DNA of 64,000 nt, taken from the NCBI RefSeq assembly GCF_017562075.2, contig NC_054085.1, positions 17,772,722 through 17,836,721 of the forward strand, written 5' to 3'. The position numbers and the translations under genes are program-made. The notes under the pieces were generated by a model. The model was not told the DNA's origin, did no database searches, and saw only the letters and a program-made list of their open reading frames with translations. Positions within the stretch are counted from its first letter, which is position 1, and every line of letters begins with the position of its first letter. This DNA is from Anopheles merus (Eukaryota; Arthropoda; Insecta; Diptera; Culicidae). Of the stretch, positions 26,484 to 35,211 are shown one piece after another.

Positions 26484-29400
26484 CATCTTTTTCTTGTGAT
26501 GAAAGGCGCCCTACCCTACCACTTGGCTCCCCAAAGACCCACGTGTCGTACACAGTAGGCAATCCCGGTGTTTATGTGCTACCGCCTCTGTATCCGAAGG
26601 GGCACATCCGGTTAAAGCGATTCGTCGTCGTGCGCCTGTTAGTTTGGTCACGAGCACACCGTAAACAACAAGCTCTCCATCACTCAACACCCCACCCCAT
26701 CCGTGGGGTAATGCTTGGGAAAACTCGTACCGGAAGGAAGGGTCCCCCAAAACTCCCTACCCTACTCCGCTTCCCCCCTGGAGCAGGAGGAAGAAAAAGC
26801 TCACCTAAGTGATAGTGAGCCAGCCGATAAATCTCCAAACGCGTTCGCCGCCCATCCCGGGGATTCGATTCTAGATGCGATTCGCTGACCAGTTCCGTCC
26901 ACCCTCCCCCCCACCTTCGTTCGTTTGCAAAGGAAATTCCAGCTCGTCGAGCAAGCACAAACAAGCCGGCAGAGCGAAACACTAATAGGCAGTGGCCGTG
27001 AATGTGTTTTTGTCACCGACCGATGGGGACGCGTTGGCGTGTCGCGGCTATTTCTAGGGCCGGGAGGCTTAACGCAAGAGCCCCCCCCCCCCCCCCTTAA
27101 ACGCACCCAAGAATGGTTGACCATTAGTGCTTCCCAACAAATATTCTCGCTCGATAGCCAACGGCCCAGAGGCAGCCAAACAACAACAAAAAAACGGGCC
27201 GATCCACCTCCAAACCCTGCCCGAGGCTTGGTAAACGCCCCCAGTTTTCCCCCTGATTTGTGGCAGGAGCGTTTTTACGATCAACAAATGTGTTTTGCCC
27301 GCCGCCACTGCCTGCCTCTTCCCAAACCCCGGGAGGTTCTCGGCAGACCTTTCACCTACGCTTCCGTTCGCATCGCCTCAACGTCAAGAGGGAACGCGCA
27401 AACAATCAACCGTCAAAGGGGAGAACTACCATTTTCCTTATCGGTTTGGTTACTTTTGTCTGGGTGTGTCGTTGTGTCTTCGAGGAGGGGGGGGGGGGTG
27501 GATGAGAGGCCGTTGTGTGTAGGAGTGGATTCCTTTTTACAAGCCAGCCCGTTTTTGCTCCCACCTTCGTCCCACAGCACACAACACTTCTTCGGTTCGT
27601 CGCTTGGTCATGTTTTGTTGCTTCCCTTTTTTTATTCTCATTCCGTCGTCGTTGTTGCCCTTGCTCCCTCACCCTTGTGCTTGTGTGTTGTTTCGGTGGC
27701 CCGTAAATTTCACGGCACTGTTTTCATTTAGCTCTACGCCTTTTCTTCCACCCCCATTCTTTTTTTTTTTTCATCACGAGCAGTGGGCTGCTGAAGGGCG
27801 TCTATGTTTTTTGTTCTGTTTGTTACTGCTGTTATCCCTTCGCTAGAGCGTTCAGGGGTGGGCGAGAAGTACGCGAACGCCTCAACACACTCACACACAC
27901 ACACGTTCGCGCTGCAATTCAGTCGGAACCGCTGCCTTGAAGGACATCACCACAAATAATGGAAAAGCTTTTATCATGATAATGAAATGGCGTATTTATA
28001 CATTGTTTCATATTCATTTTCGTCCCCGGTTCACCAGCGACAGAAAAAAAAAACACAGATAAAGCATCGCTATGTAAGGGTGTGTTACTTTATCGGTGGC
28101 GGTTGCACCGCACATATACTCTGCACGTTCGTGATCGACAGCCTAACCGGAGCGAACGATTTACGAAGGGAAAATAAATGCAATGACAAGGGAGACACGA
28201 CGTGGTAGAAACAAGAAAACAAAGCTTTGGAGACACTTTAACCTCAACAAGACGTGTATAATTTCTCGCGAAGGAATCAACATACACACATACGCTTTAG
28301 AGTGAAAAGAAACCCATAAAGTCATGTCATTGTGACGTATTTAGCATATCATACAGAAGTGGTTAGTGGTAGAGTTTGACCTCGTATGTTAATTAAGCCG
28401 TCATACCGTTGCTATTGGATGGCAACATGCTACTTTTAAGAGCATTAACGTCAACACGTATCCCGACTATAGACTTGTCTTTAAGTGGTTTGTTATCTTC
28501 TTTATTTTTATTACAGTCGTTGCCACCTAATTTTGTCTGTAAGTCATCAATTTTTGACTCTTGTAAGAATCATGACAGTTTTACAAGGTATTTAAGCAGA
28601 TGTTTAACAATTGTTATTGCACATCTCATAAAAAAATTGAAAAACTGTGTAAATTGATTGTTTTTTCAGAAAAAATGACGAAATTTTAGAAATACTAAGC
28701 TTTTATTTACAGCTGAAAATACATGCCAATTTTTTTCACTTAAAACTTGCAAAATTGGCAAAACAATTGAGTTATTTTAAATTCCATCAATAAAATTATT
28801 CACTACTTAACTTACTTTCAATCATATCAGAACACACAGTTTCAAAAATTACGTAAAATGATGTAAAAAATAGCGATTGACTCGAAAATTGATGCCTTCG
28901 AGGCAAAAATCGTGACACGCTGTCAAAAACTGGTGCCTTCGAGACAAAAGTAGGTGAGTTAGAGTGAAATTTTAGCGCCAACGACTATTATAGTTAATTA
29001 TCTACAGTTTATAGCTCAAGTACAGTTGCAATAATAATGTATACTGTCAGCTAACACCAAGCTCCGAGACACCAAATTTTGTGTACTACATTTTCTTAAA
29101 ATCTGAAACATTGAATATTTCAAAATTATTCAATTAATGGGGCCCTTTCCGGAAATTTCAGCCTGTCAGCTGTGTGCATTGTATAGCAGTTTTCGAGCAG
29201 CTATCTAAGTGGGTATAATATACAGGTGGGCTTATCCCAAGGTGTATGAATTTAGAAGGCTAATTTTTATCGCTTCTGTTTCTGAATGAAGATTGTAAGA
29301 GTGTTTTGTGTATTCATCAAGCCTCCAGAAAGCTCGTCCGAGCAAAAGTTTTCACTCGTTCTGTCAAAAAGTGATGTTCAAAATTGGTTATAAAAAATGC

Positions 29401-32400
29401 TATGAGACCACCTGGACTACATTCACTTTGATTCCAGATTCCACCACCTGATCTCTTTAATGCACCTTGGGATAAATGTAAACAATACCGTGTTTTCGAG
29501 CTGGTACTCGAATCTAGTTCTAGCTTTGAGGCTAGAATAATCTAGACTGTAAATTGCAGGCTAGTTTTGTGTATGATTTTGTATGGTGTTTTTACATGAT
29601 TTCAGTCTCCAACTGTCAAACTCCATACAAAAAGCTGACTAGAATCGTGAAGGGCCCCAATGTTAAGTACTTAACAATTAAATTAATAGTATTTGAAATA
29701 TATTTTTTTAAGAAAAATTTTGAAGTTTAAATGGAATGAAAAAAGTTGGTATGTATTTTCAGGCGTTAACAATGTTACATTAGCTTTTACAACAACAAAA
29801 ACTATCAAATTACACGACGTATGTAGTGTTTATGTGATATAAAATTACAATTGTCAAATACCATACCTTGTAAATCTGCTCAAATACCTTGTGAAATTAC
29901 CATGATTCTTTCAAGAGTAAAAAAAAGTTGACTTACAGACATAAATCGTTAGAGTCAAAATTTGATGAAAACTGTCAAAAATTTATGCGCACTGTTAAAT
30001 ATTGATGCCTTAGAGCCTAAATTTGTACGGCAACGACTGCATATTTGTACTAAAGTGACGGAGCAGTTTCTAGAACAGGAATATTTGCAAATAATTAATA
30101 AATAATATCTGTAGCTGTCGAATCTGTGGGGCGATCCGGTGGTACAGTCGTCAATTCGAACGACTCAATAACATGCCCGTCATGGGCACAAGCCCAGAAT
30201 AGACTGTTCCCCCGTAGCAAGGATTGACTATCCGGCTACGTGGTAATGAATTAAGTCTCAAAAGCCTGTATAGGCCGGCATGTCCGCGTAGGACGTTACG
30301 CCAAATAGAAGAAGAAGCTATCAAATATTAACTAACTAACAGTACAATACAGTACAGTACAGAAACAGTACTTAGAAGACAAACATTTGTCAAAACATCT
30401 TTGTGGAACGAAACGTTTACAACGAGAAATAGTTTTAGTTTTTGATAGGAATATGATGTTCGGTAGATACGTAAGCATGTGTATTTACCCATCAAATTCT
30501 TATTTGAAATAGGTTCAAAACCAATAGGAACTATATGAAGAGATGTTTAAGGTAAACTTACGTTGTCTAATAGACAATGTGTACAAGAAAATTGTCTACA
30601 TCCACATTTCTCCAAGTCTATTCAAATGATAATCATTCTATGTTCAAACAAAAACTTTTTTCATATACAAATACTTTCAAATCAACTCAACTTTGGACAG
30701 AGTACCGTTTACTATTTTTTCCAAAAAGTTATAGACACACATTTACTCACGCTAATAGATCAACCCCTCACATCAAAATTAATATAGCCATTGCCGCCCA
30801 AAATCACCATCGGAAGCTTCCATCAAACGTATACATTTATATTGCTGCACCACTTGCAACCCGCCCCTGGGGGGTGCGCACCCGCAACCGGAACCGAAAC
30901 CGTTTGATACGACGAAATCCTTTCAACGCGATCGACGCCGCACTTAGCAATTTCGTGTTGAAATCATTTCCACCGTAGTTTATGGTCTCTTTGTTCGTGA
31001 TAAATTTGACTCCATTTAAATTGAAATTGATAAATTGTCCACTGGTGTTATTTTTCACACCCCGAGAGCGGCAAACCGGTAGGCGGTGCGCGGCTGTGCA
31101 AAGCGAGAACACGAAGGTCACACCGATGCCCCTTTATCGAACGGCTGCTAGATGAAGGACTCGCTCGGCTCATTTCGCGCGGGAGCCTAGCAGAACGTCC
31201 TAGGGCAGCGGGAAGAACCTCCGGCAAAGTAGTTTCAATAAAAACATCAGTGCGACATGATGATGATGATGATGACGATGGCGACAACGACGACGACGAC
31301 GACGACGATGATAAAAGCGACAGAGTGAATCGCCTGCGAGAATGGGAAGAAAAATGTGCTTTCCCCTGGCCGCGCACACGGGTTCCATCGGTTGCTCACG
31401 CGGGGTACACGTGGAGGTCCTCACGCAGAACTATCAACTTCACAATCTGACGTTTATTTATGCTATGCGGGGAAAGTGATTTCCGCACCCGGGAGCGAAC
31501 GCGTGTATCGTTTGGCCGGTGCCATTTTCAGCACCCATTTTTATGCAGCTATGTCAACCGCTCGTCCGGCCGTCCAAAGGTGGGGTTTTTTTCATTCTTT
31601 CTTGCTCCATTGCATGTTCAAACCCCACGTCCCCCGGTTGAAGGCAAAAAAAAAGAAACTCCATAAACTCAGGGAAAGCGCAACCAGCGTGTTAAAAGAA
31701 GAATAAAAAACACGGCGCGCAAAGAATAACACATCGCTACGGATGACTTAGAAAGGGTTGCGAGTGGGTTCGAGGTGGGTGGCTTTTTTTCCGTTTTGCG
31801 TCTTGAGTGAGAAATAATCTTTGACAGTGAAATGAAACACCGACGACTAAAAGGAATGGGAGACAAAAAAAGCTGGAGGTTAGCAACAAAAAACGTCTGC
31901 ACAAATGGAAGACATTTGATGATGATTGATGGTGAAAGACAGAGCAAGAGAGAGAGAGAGAGAGATCAGACAGAAGCTGTGCATTCGCCGAGCGGCCAGC
32001 CCTTGTATGCACTTCAAGCAACGGGTTGACGGGTTTAATGACGCTTCAGGGATAACTGCGAGAATGAGCTGTGCTCATTGTCGCAGCTAAATGGATGGAA
32101 AAATGTGTCAAAATGGTGTCAGAGCGTGAAGCTTTTCCTCCCTCCCGCAAAGAGTTTGTTTAATGTTTTACAGCCGCGAAGGAACTTCTTGAGTGAAAAC
32201 ATTTCGTTAACAAAATAAACGCTCAGTGGAGTTTTCCTCTTCACTACCATTCCATCACATACACAGGGAGGCCATTTTGCCGTTCCGAAGAAAGAAAAAT
32301 CAATTTAGGCAAGGGCCCACAAATCAATCCCTTCAATTAGTGACAATAGATAAGACTAATTGAAATCCTGTTCCGGGGTCCTCCCCTTCCCGAAAAAAAA

Positions 32401-35136
32401 GTAAAACGAACCATCCCTAGAACAAGAGAGCGCACTAAGCACGTCTTCGAAGTGAAAGGTATCCACACACACACACACACAGAGGGGTGGAAAGAAATAT
32501 CCATTTCTCCCCATAGCGGACCCCATTCTTACACGGGCCCCGAACGGTAGCGTCGGCCCCGATCTCACTTTTATTAGCAGCGTCACACTGCAGGGGCTTC
32601 CCTTCCAAAAGGCAAGGCGGGGTCTCATTTTTCACCTGCCCATAAATATCAGTTCCTTTCTTGCCGTCCCAGCTCCCTCGTTCCCGGTAAGGTGCCGCTC
32701 GTTAGACATGCCATCTTACCCCCGGGGAGCGCCAGGTCACACGGAAGCGCAATGTCGCTTCGCCTTCGTTAGGCAGGTTGAGTAGTAGCATTAAGGAAGG
32801 CAATGAATGTGTGTATGTGGGAAAAGAAAAACACACCGGAAAAAGCGAGCACTTCCTAAAACGAGGCGAGGACATAAATGCCAACACGTTACCCCGTACA
32901 GGACGGTTGTCACAAAAGGGGGAAGGACAAAAAAAAACGGGACTTGAAGGAAGCCCTGCCCTGCTTTTGTGTGCATTAAGGGACACGGTGGTAAGCCCTC
33001 GGTCTGAACATATAGTTAATAAATTTTTACGATTATTATTTGTGCAGTGGGTGCCCTTGCAGGGTGGAGCCAGGGTGGAACTGTTATCAATTCTTTATTC
33101 TTCATTTTAAGCGGTTCTCTCTCTGGTGCTGTTTGGTAAAACTGAGGGGGAAAAGAACCACTGCTTACGGTTTCGGAAAGCCCTTTCACAAAGCTTCACT
33201 GTTGAGGACCGTTTTCTTAATGATGATGTACTGGTGCCGAGATGCTTCCCCATGAGCGAAACATTGCTTTACTACAGCACGATGACGTTGTCGGCATGAC
33301 ATTTAGACTCGTTTCCCAACGAGCATAGGTATTTTTCCGTCTGAGTGTGTTTCTGTATGTTATGTGGTTTACAAAAGGGCAAAAGGGAAAGCAGTTTTAA
33401 AATTGTTTACAGCACTGTTTTGCTCGCTTGCGTCGCTTCTTTCCCGGGGCTCGCTATCATAATGCCCCCCATCCCCCAGCAAGAAAGGGCTTAATATTTG
33501 AGCAGCTGTTCGAGTTTCGAATGCTGAAATATCCCACCCTCCCCCACCCTGCTGGGTGTCCAAAAGAGCACTAAACCCAATGTCACACCATTGGAGTTAT
33601 CGCATTTGGAGTTGTGCGCCTTCCCACAACCTCCTACTTTTCGATCCACAGAGAGCGGATCATTACAAAACGGCTTCGGACCATTTCCAGTGTGTCATCG
33701 TTTAAAAGTGCTCTCCACCCCCCCGGGGGAGACGAGAATGTCTCGGATACTCGGTTTTCGATGGGAAATCGATTTTTCCCCACCACCACCACCATCAAGC
33801 ACTAAAATCTTCTTTGCAGCCACACACAAAAAAAACAGTAAAAACGGAAGCAAAACATTAGAAGCACGCTTAGTTTTTCTTGCTCGTTGATGTTTATTCT
33901 GAGCCCTTACAGCAACAAGAGGTCTCCTTCACTCTCCGCTACCCCCGGTCTCTATCTCTTCCTGTCCACTAACCAGCCACACAACACACCGGCTCACGCT
34001 TTCATGGTTTAGGCTCTCTTGGGTGATTTCACAATTTTATTTATCCAAAATCGGACACTTTTCCCCGTGTACGACTGTGAACATATTCGATTTAATTTTA
34101 TGTCTGCCAGGTTCCCCCCGGCCTTGCCGGGCAAGGACAGAACTGGGGGAAAAGCTTTTCGGTGCCAAGATACTATCGCACAACTACTATTTGCTGCTAC
34201 CGGTACAGCTGTGTATTTCTATCCCGAGAAAAGATGGAAGCTTTTCCAGCTCATTGCCTCGAAACCGAGTGGCGGGGCCCAAAAAACCGATACCGATGGG
34301 TTTTCCCATCCGTGCCTCCTTTACCAACACATCGCCTACTTGGCACCCACACTGCTTGGTCTGCTTGTGATGGACCGAAGTGTTTGTGACAGAATCAGAC
34401 ATAGCTCCGTTTGCCCGGGCCTACCTTCCGCAATTGGGCACGATAATGGATCGACTGCGAGACCCGTGCGCAACCGTTAAGGTTTGAGGATTTATGAAAG
34501 CAAATTGACTGCCAGTTTGTTTGTGCAGTGGACTTTTGAAGCAAGATTCCTTTTTTGTTTGCTACTTTGGGCCGATAAAGAAGGACCTTTTTGAGCTGCA
34601 AATGATATCATATTGGCACAGCTGTACAACTGTCACGAGGGTCACTAGCGCTTTGGGAAAAAGCAACAAAAAAACACCATTTTGTCCCAAACTTGGCCGT
34701 GCGCACAAGTCAATCATTGTGCAAGCTTTTAATCCTTCAAAACATTTCAAACGATTTATCATCACCAAAACACCCACACACACACGCACAGCAAATACAC
34801 GGGCTTTGACCGGAAGCGTAGGCCTGGCCGCTCCGCTCGCTCGAAATGAATAATTAATAACAACGTCAGTCTCAATTGTGTTTTCATTTTTCCGTCCCGT
34901 TCACGAACAGAAAGGCAAAAAAAACATTCGGCCCCTTACTACCGTTACCTTTATCAAAACAATTTCGTTATTTTTTGTTTCTACTTCTGTTGCGGGGAGC
35001 GCGATCCGGCCCCCTGCCCAGATCGCTTATCAATCGCTCAATTTTCCTGGAGAGTGGACTTACCGCAGCTTAGCAGCAACGTGAAAAGCAGCAGCGTCCA
35101 GCAGCTGGCCAAACTCCTCGCACCGTTTCCCATCAT
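117..35136 (-). CDS. Ig-superfamily neural cell adhesion protein, klingon/lachesin-like (5' part, exons 1-5)
   Basis: This is the amino-terminal 230 codons of an Ig-domain adhesion protein that acts at the cell surface, typically of neurons or glia. The CDS joins 35136-35064, 4776-4630, 2837-2637, 2260-2139 and 264-117. Every junction has GT-AG sites and the phases match (1,1,1,0,1). Residues 1-25 are a signal peptide. Ig domain 1 spans about 48-140, with Cys68, Trp80, the DAGDYIC motif and Cys123. Ig domain 2 spans about 141-230, starting VPPTIR, with Cys166, Trp178 and Cys211 in AGVYQC. N128-E-S is a possible N-glycosylation site. The wording around PKFMTRGHLYKA, LLWRRGT and GNPVPAIYW resembles the insect klingon/CG7166/lachesin group, whose members usually have three Ig domains, an FN3 domain and a GPI signal. 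The third Ig domain onward lies outside the left edge. Which paralogue it is remains unsettled, so no symbol is given. Confidence 0.9.
265..2138 (-). other. Intron 4 of the Ig adhesion gene
   Basis: This is 1,874 bp of AT-rich intron. No coding signal beyond the gene was seen. It contains a 15-bp inverted repeat (1546-1563 and 1601-1615) also found in the 30-kb intron, which suggests a short MITE remnant within about 1490-1620. Confidence 0.8.
2139..2260 (-). CDS. Coding exon 4 of the Ig adhesion gene: first half of Ig domain 2
   Basis: The acceptor is ACTTTCAG, with AG at 2262-2261; the donor is GTAAGT at 2138. It encodes residues 141-181, VPPTIRVVPQNRQITARKG then STVTLECKASGNPVPAIYW and HKK, with Cys166 and Trp178. 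The short VPP linker straight after EIL is characteristic of lachesin/klingon-type proteins. The exon ends in phase 0. Confidence 0.92.
2637..2837 (-). CDS. Coding exon 3 of the Ig adhesion gene: remainder of Ig domain 1
   Basis: The acceptor is CCCCAACAG behind a (CT)n tract; the donor is GTAAGT at 2636. It encodes residues 74-140: SYVLLWRRGT with the core tryptophan, then NLMVTRDPR, GYNLQI and DAGDYICQI with the second cysteine, and finally DQVHTLEIL. This is a textbook V/I-set Ig second half. Phase 1 at both ends is usual for Ig-domain exons. Confidence 0.92.
2838..4629 (-). other. Intron 2 of the Ig adhesion gene
   Basis: This 1,792-bp intron lies between coding exons 2 and 3. It carries GT-rich simple repeats at 3219-3263 and 3588-3635. 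Otherwise I recognise no gene or mobile element; the ORFs at 4046-4553 on either strand have no domain or matching splice sites. The neighbouring intron 3 (2261-2636, 376 bp) has only a short (AC)n run. Confidence 0.75.
4630..4776 (-). CDS. Coding exon 2 of the Ig adhesion gene: N-terminal linker and first strands of Ig domain 1
   Basis: The acceptor is ATAATAG at 4783-4777, behind a pyrimidine-rich run; the donor is GTAAGT at 4629-4624. The exon encodes residues 25-73: a linker (GLSHSFPEPFISTIDTDAP), then APKFMTRGHLYKA, then IGDSIELPCKVKDL with the first Ig cysteine, Cys68. The two leading bases complete the codon left by the signal-peptide exon about 30 kb away. Other nearby AG dinucleotides would break the frame, which fixes this acceptor. 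Confidence 0.88.
5589..6398. repeat. Inverted-repeat element split by the solo LTR
   Basis: CACATGATTTTCAACAC at 5589 faces GCGTTGAAAATCATG at 6384-6398. A related pair sits at 1546-1563 and 1601-1615 in intron 4, with flanking similarity (AACAGCTGTCAAATATT versus AACAGCTATCAAATGTT). Removing the 407-bp LTR plus target duplication leaves a unit of about 400 bp, a plausible MITE. True ends and target duplications were not resolved. Confidence 0.4.
5662..6063. mobile_element. Solo LTR, BEL/Pao-like
   Basis: The 402-bp unit begins TGTTGGCAC and ends ATAACAACA, giving the TG...CA ends and TGTTG/CAACA inverted termini common in BEL/Pao LTRs. It is flanked by a perfect 5-bp direct repeat ATGCT (5657-5661 and 6064-6068), the duplication length LTR integrases make. 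Inside are AATAAA-type signals (near 5990 and 6038). No internal gag/pol sequence is present, so this is the product of LTR-LTR recombination. The BEL assignment rests on termini only. Confidence 0.72.
6490..6731. mobile_element. Foldback MITE with ~21-bp subrepeats and TA target duplication
   Basis: The 242-bp unit runs from CAGGGTTTCCCACG to CGTGGGAAACCCTG and is flanked by TA on both sides (6488-6489 and 6732-6733). Each arm is itself a tandem array of degenerate ~20-21 bp units of the form TTCCCACGATTTTTTGGT, so the element can fold into one long imperfect hairpin. The TA flanks suggest mobilisation by a Tc1/mariner-type transposase (inference). A further right-end copy, GGGAAACCCTGTA, lies at 7376-7388. 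Confidence 0.75.
6835..7352. mobile_element. hAT-type MITE, copy A
   Basis: This 518-bp non-coding element begins CAGTGTTGTAAAC and ends GCTAACAACACTG. It is flanked by a perfect 8-bp direct repeat GTCGTGAG (6827-6834 and 7353-7360). CAGTG-type termini with 8-bp duplications are the hallmark of hAT transposons. Internal sequence matches the reverse complement of the element at 10535-12003, so this is a family rather than a chance palindrome. There is no transposase ORF; it is non-autonomous. Confidence 0.82.
7656..7735. repeat. (AC)n microsatellite, about 79 bp
   Basis: An uninterrupted run of about 39 AC units, the longest in the window. Length like this implies high polymorphism. A short (CAG)n run follows at about 7891-7911. 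Confidence 0.95.
10535..12003. mobile_element. hAT-type MITE, copy B, interrupted by a second element
   Basis: The left end is CAGTGTTGCGAAC and the right end AACAACAGTG (one terminal change). They are flanked by the perfect 8-bp repeat GTTGTGAT (10527-10534 and 12004-12011). Relative to copy A it is inverted and shares segments such as GGCTGTCAAAATCATTTTTC and TTTTGCGATGACATGA (minus strand). Subtracting the insert at 10582-11516 leaves about 530 bp, the size of copy A. Confidence 0.8.
10582..11516. mobile_element. TA-flanked MITE nested in hAT copy B
   Basis: The 935-bp insert starts CAGTCTGAACTCACTGG and ends GAATTCTTACTG, with TA on each side (10580-10581, 11517-11518). Both ends carry subterminal inverted copies of GCTTTTTAGTTGGCATG. 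The right end also repeats GCTTTTTAGTTGAACG as short tandem units. No transposase was found. The hAT sequence resumes directly after the right TA, which supports the boundaries. A Tc1/mariner-type origin is inferred from the TA target. Confidence 0.68.
16579..17549. mobile_element. Transib-like non-autonomous element (CACAGTG termini, 5-bp TSD)
   Basis: The ends are CACAGTGGGCAACGGCC and its inverse GGCCTTTGCCCACTGTG, matching at 16 of 17 positions. A perfect 5-bp direct repeat CAATG flanks the unit (16574-16578 and 17550-17554). Transib elements have CAC-type termini resembling V(D)J heptamers and 5-bp duplications, which fits. The 971-bp interior is AT-rich and has no recognisable transposase. 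Other superfamilies with CAC ends remain possible. Confidence 0.62.
17925..17948. repeat. TGACTGGG minisatellite, three units
   Basis: Three perfect head-to-tail copies of an 8-bp unit. A similar short (GGAT)n array lies at 22153-22174. Confidence 0.85.
19816..19871. repeat. (GT)n microsatellite
   Basis: About 28 perfect TG units within the first intron. Shorter AC/GT arrays occur at 13381-13412, 17786-17818 and 15640-15656. Confidence 0.93.
22970..23534 (+). pseudogene. Non-LTR retrotransposon fragment: RNase H domain and zinc-knuckle C-terminus (degenerate)
   Basis: Plus-strand conceptual translation shows HHLIFTDGS (first catalytic Asp), SIITAEAIAL (catalytic Glu), an in-frame stop near 23190, then after frame changes FSWIPGHIQENEIADRLANA and, near 23490, PLCSFCGV. 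This order is that of the RNase H domain followed by a cysteine knuckle in I/R1/LOA/Jockey-type non-LTR elements. The third acidic motif, expected before ASVLQALESGT, is damaged. The sequence is cut off at about 23534 where the RTE fragment begins. The left limit is uncertain; similar but unreadable sequence may extend to about 22560. Confidence 0.72.
23535..25060 (-). pseudogene. RTE-type non-LTR retrotransposon fragment: reverse transcriptase
   Basis: Reading right to left, the fragment has NLGIIYPIYKKGDRLDCNN-YRGI (25000-24870). After a frame shift near 24860 comes an open 255-codon core (24855-24088) with LFIDFKAAYDS, KGLRQGDGLACLLFN and YADDIDII, the three classic RT catalytic blocks. 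After another disruption near 24100-24000 follow VLTYASETWTLSKSD, FERKMLRRILG, RLRWAGHVGRM and GRPKLRWQDGV, ending at 23564. The 3' tail (23531-23559) is a TAAG/TAAA short-repeat run, typical of RTE elements. It is 5'-truncated with at least two frame breaks, so inactive. Confidence 0.85.
26427..26481. repeat. (CT)n microsatellite
   Basis: Compound CT run with one CCCC interruption. Similar polypyrimidine tracts recur through the window. Confidence 0.92.
29139..29658. mobile_element. GGGGCCC-ended MITE
   Basis: The 520-bp unit starts GGGGCCCTTTCCGG and ends CGTGAAGGGCCCC, with 9 bp of perfect terminal inverted repeat. AAT lies on both sides, a possible 3-bp duplication. GC-rich GGGCC ends with 3-bp targets are seen in PIF/Harbinger MITEs, but AAT is not the usual TWA, so the superfamily is unresolved. 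It contains the smaller element at 29235-29472. Confidence 0.5.
29235..29472. mobile_element. Small TA-flanked MITE nested in the GGGGCCC element
   Basis: Ends TCCCAAGGTG and CACCTTGGGA are perfect inverted repeats, flanked by TA at 29233-29234 and 29473-29474. The palindrome is 13 bp if the flanking bases are counted. The interior is non-coding. This is the innermost of three nested layers. Confidence 0.55.
30127..30317 (+). mobile_element. tRNA-derived SINE, copy 1
   Basis: Starts GGGGCGATCCGGTGGTACAG and shares the core ACATGCCCGTCATGGG and GACTATCC with the reverse complement of 61359-61560. It ends in (GAA)n at 30307-30317. The head resembles Pol III box A and a decayed box B, GGGCACAAGCCC. 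Imperfect similarity between flanks (AGCTGTCGAAT before, AGCTATCAAAT after) may be an old target duplication. It may belong to the SINE200-type group of Anopheles, which I cannot verify. Confidence 0.7.
31258..31312. repeat. (GAT)n(GAC)n trinucleotide repeat
   Basis: Compound array that shifts from GAT to GAC units. It creates artificial Asp- or Ser-rich ORFs in several frames. Confidence 0.9.
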
Positions 35137-35211
35137 TGCGATGGTTGTTGTCCGTTCGCCCGGTTCACCTGCGCGTCCTTCCTTCAATGGTGGAACGGTG
35201 GAACGGTTGAT
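35064..35211 (-). CDS. First coding exon of the Ig adhesion gene: signal peptide
   Basis: The exon starts after a strong acceptor (pyrimidine tract then TTTCAG at 35214-35212) and ends at a GTAAGT donor (35063-35058). Translation starts at the ATG at 35136-35134; the next codon is also ATG, so either could be used. The 24 whole codons give MMGNGARSL, then a hydrophobic core rich in Leu and Phe, ending SC; this is a typical secretory signal. Bases 35211-35137 are 5' UTR. The exon ends in phase 1 with a lone G, which joins GA at 4776-4775 to make Gly25. The ORF reading further upstream is open only because the pyrimidine-rich intron encodes Ser/Leu runs. Confidence 0.85.

Larger units (their letters stand above)
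28514..30039. repeat. Large inverted-repeat element with nested insertions
   Basis: CAGTCGTTGCC at 28514-28524 is matched by its exact inverse GGCAACGACTG at 30029-30039. The arms stay similar inward, sharing AGAATCATG, CAAGGTATTT and AGCAGAT. A third copy of the end, GCGCCAACGACT near 28975, with CTGTCAAAAA and GATGCCTT motifs also near 28880-28940, shows that two family members or an internal duplication are present. Elements at 29139-29658 and 29235-29472 are nested inside. Target duplications are not clear. Confidence 0.55.
4777..35063 (-). other. Intron 1 of the Ig adhesion gene (about 30.3 kb)
   Basis: The GTAAGT donor at 35063 and ATAATAG acceptor at 4777 are supported by exact phase complementarity (G + GA = Gly). 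Long first introns are common in neural Ig-family genes and usually hold enhancers. Transposons fill much of the AT-rich parts and are listed separately. The stretches 7390-10526, 12012-16573, 17555-22560, 25070-28513 and 30318-35057 show only simple repeats and chance ORFs to my eye. A small undetected coding or alternative exon cannot be excluded. Confidence 0.75.

Noticed and set aside
26925..27731. 268-codon plus-strand ORF
   Set aside because: It runs through homopolymer C and G tracts and low-complexity Ser/Phe/Pro sequence, with no domain, no conserved motif, and rival ORFs in all other frames.
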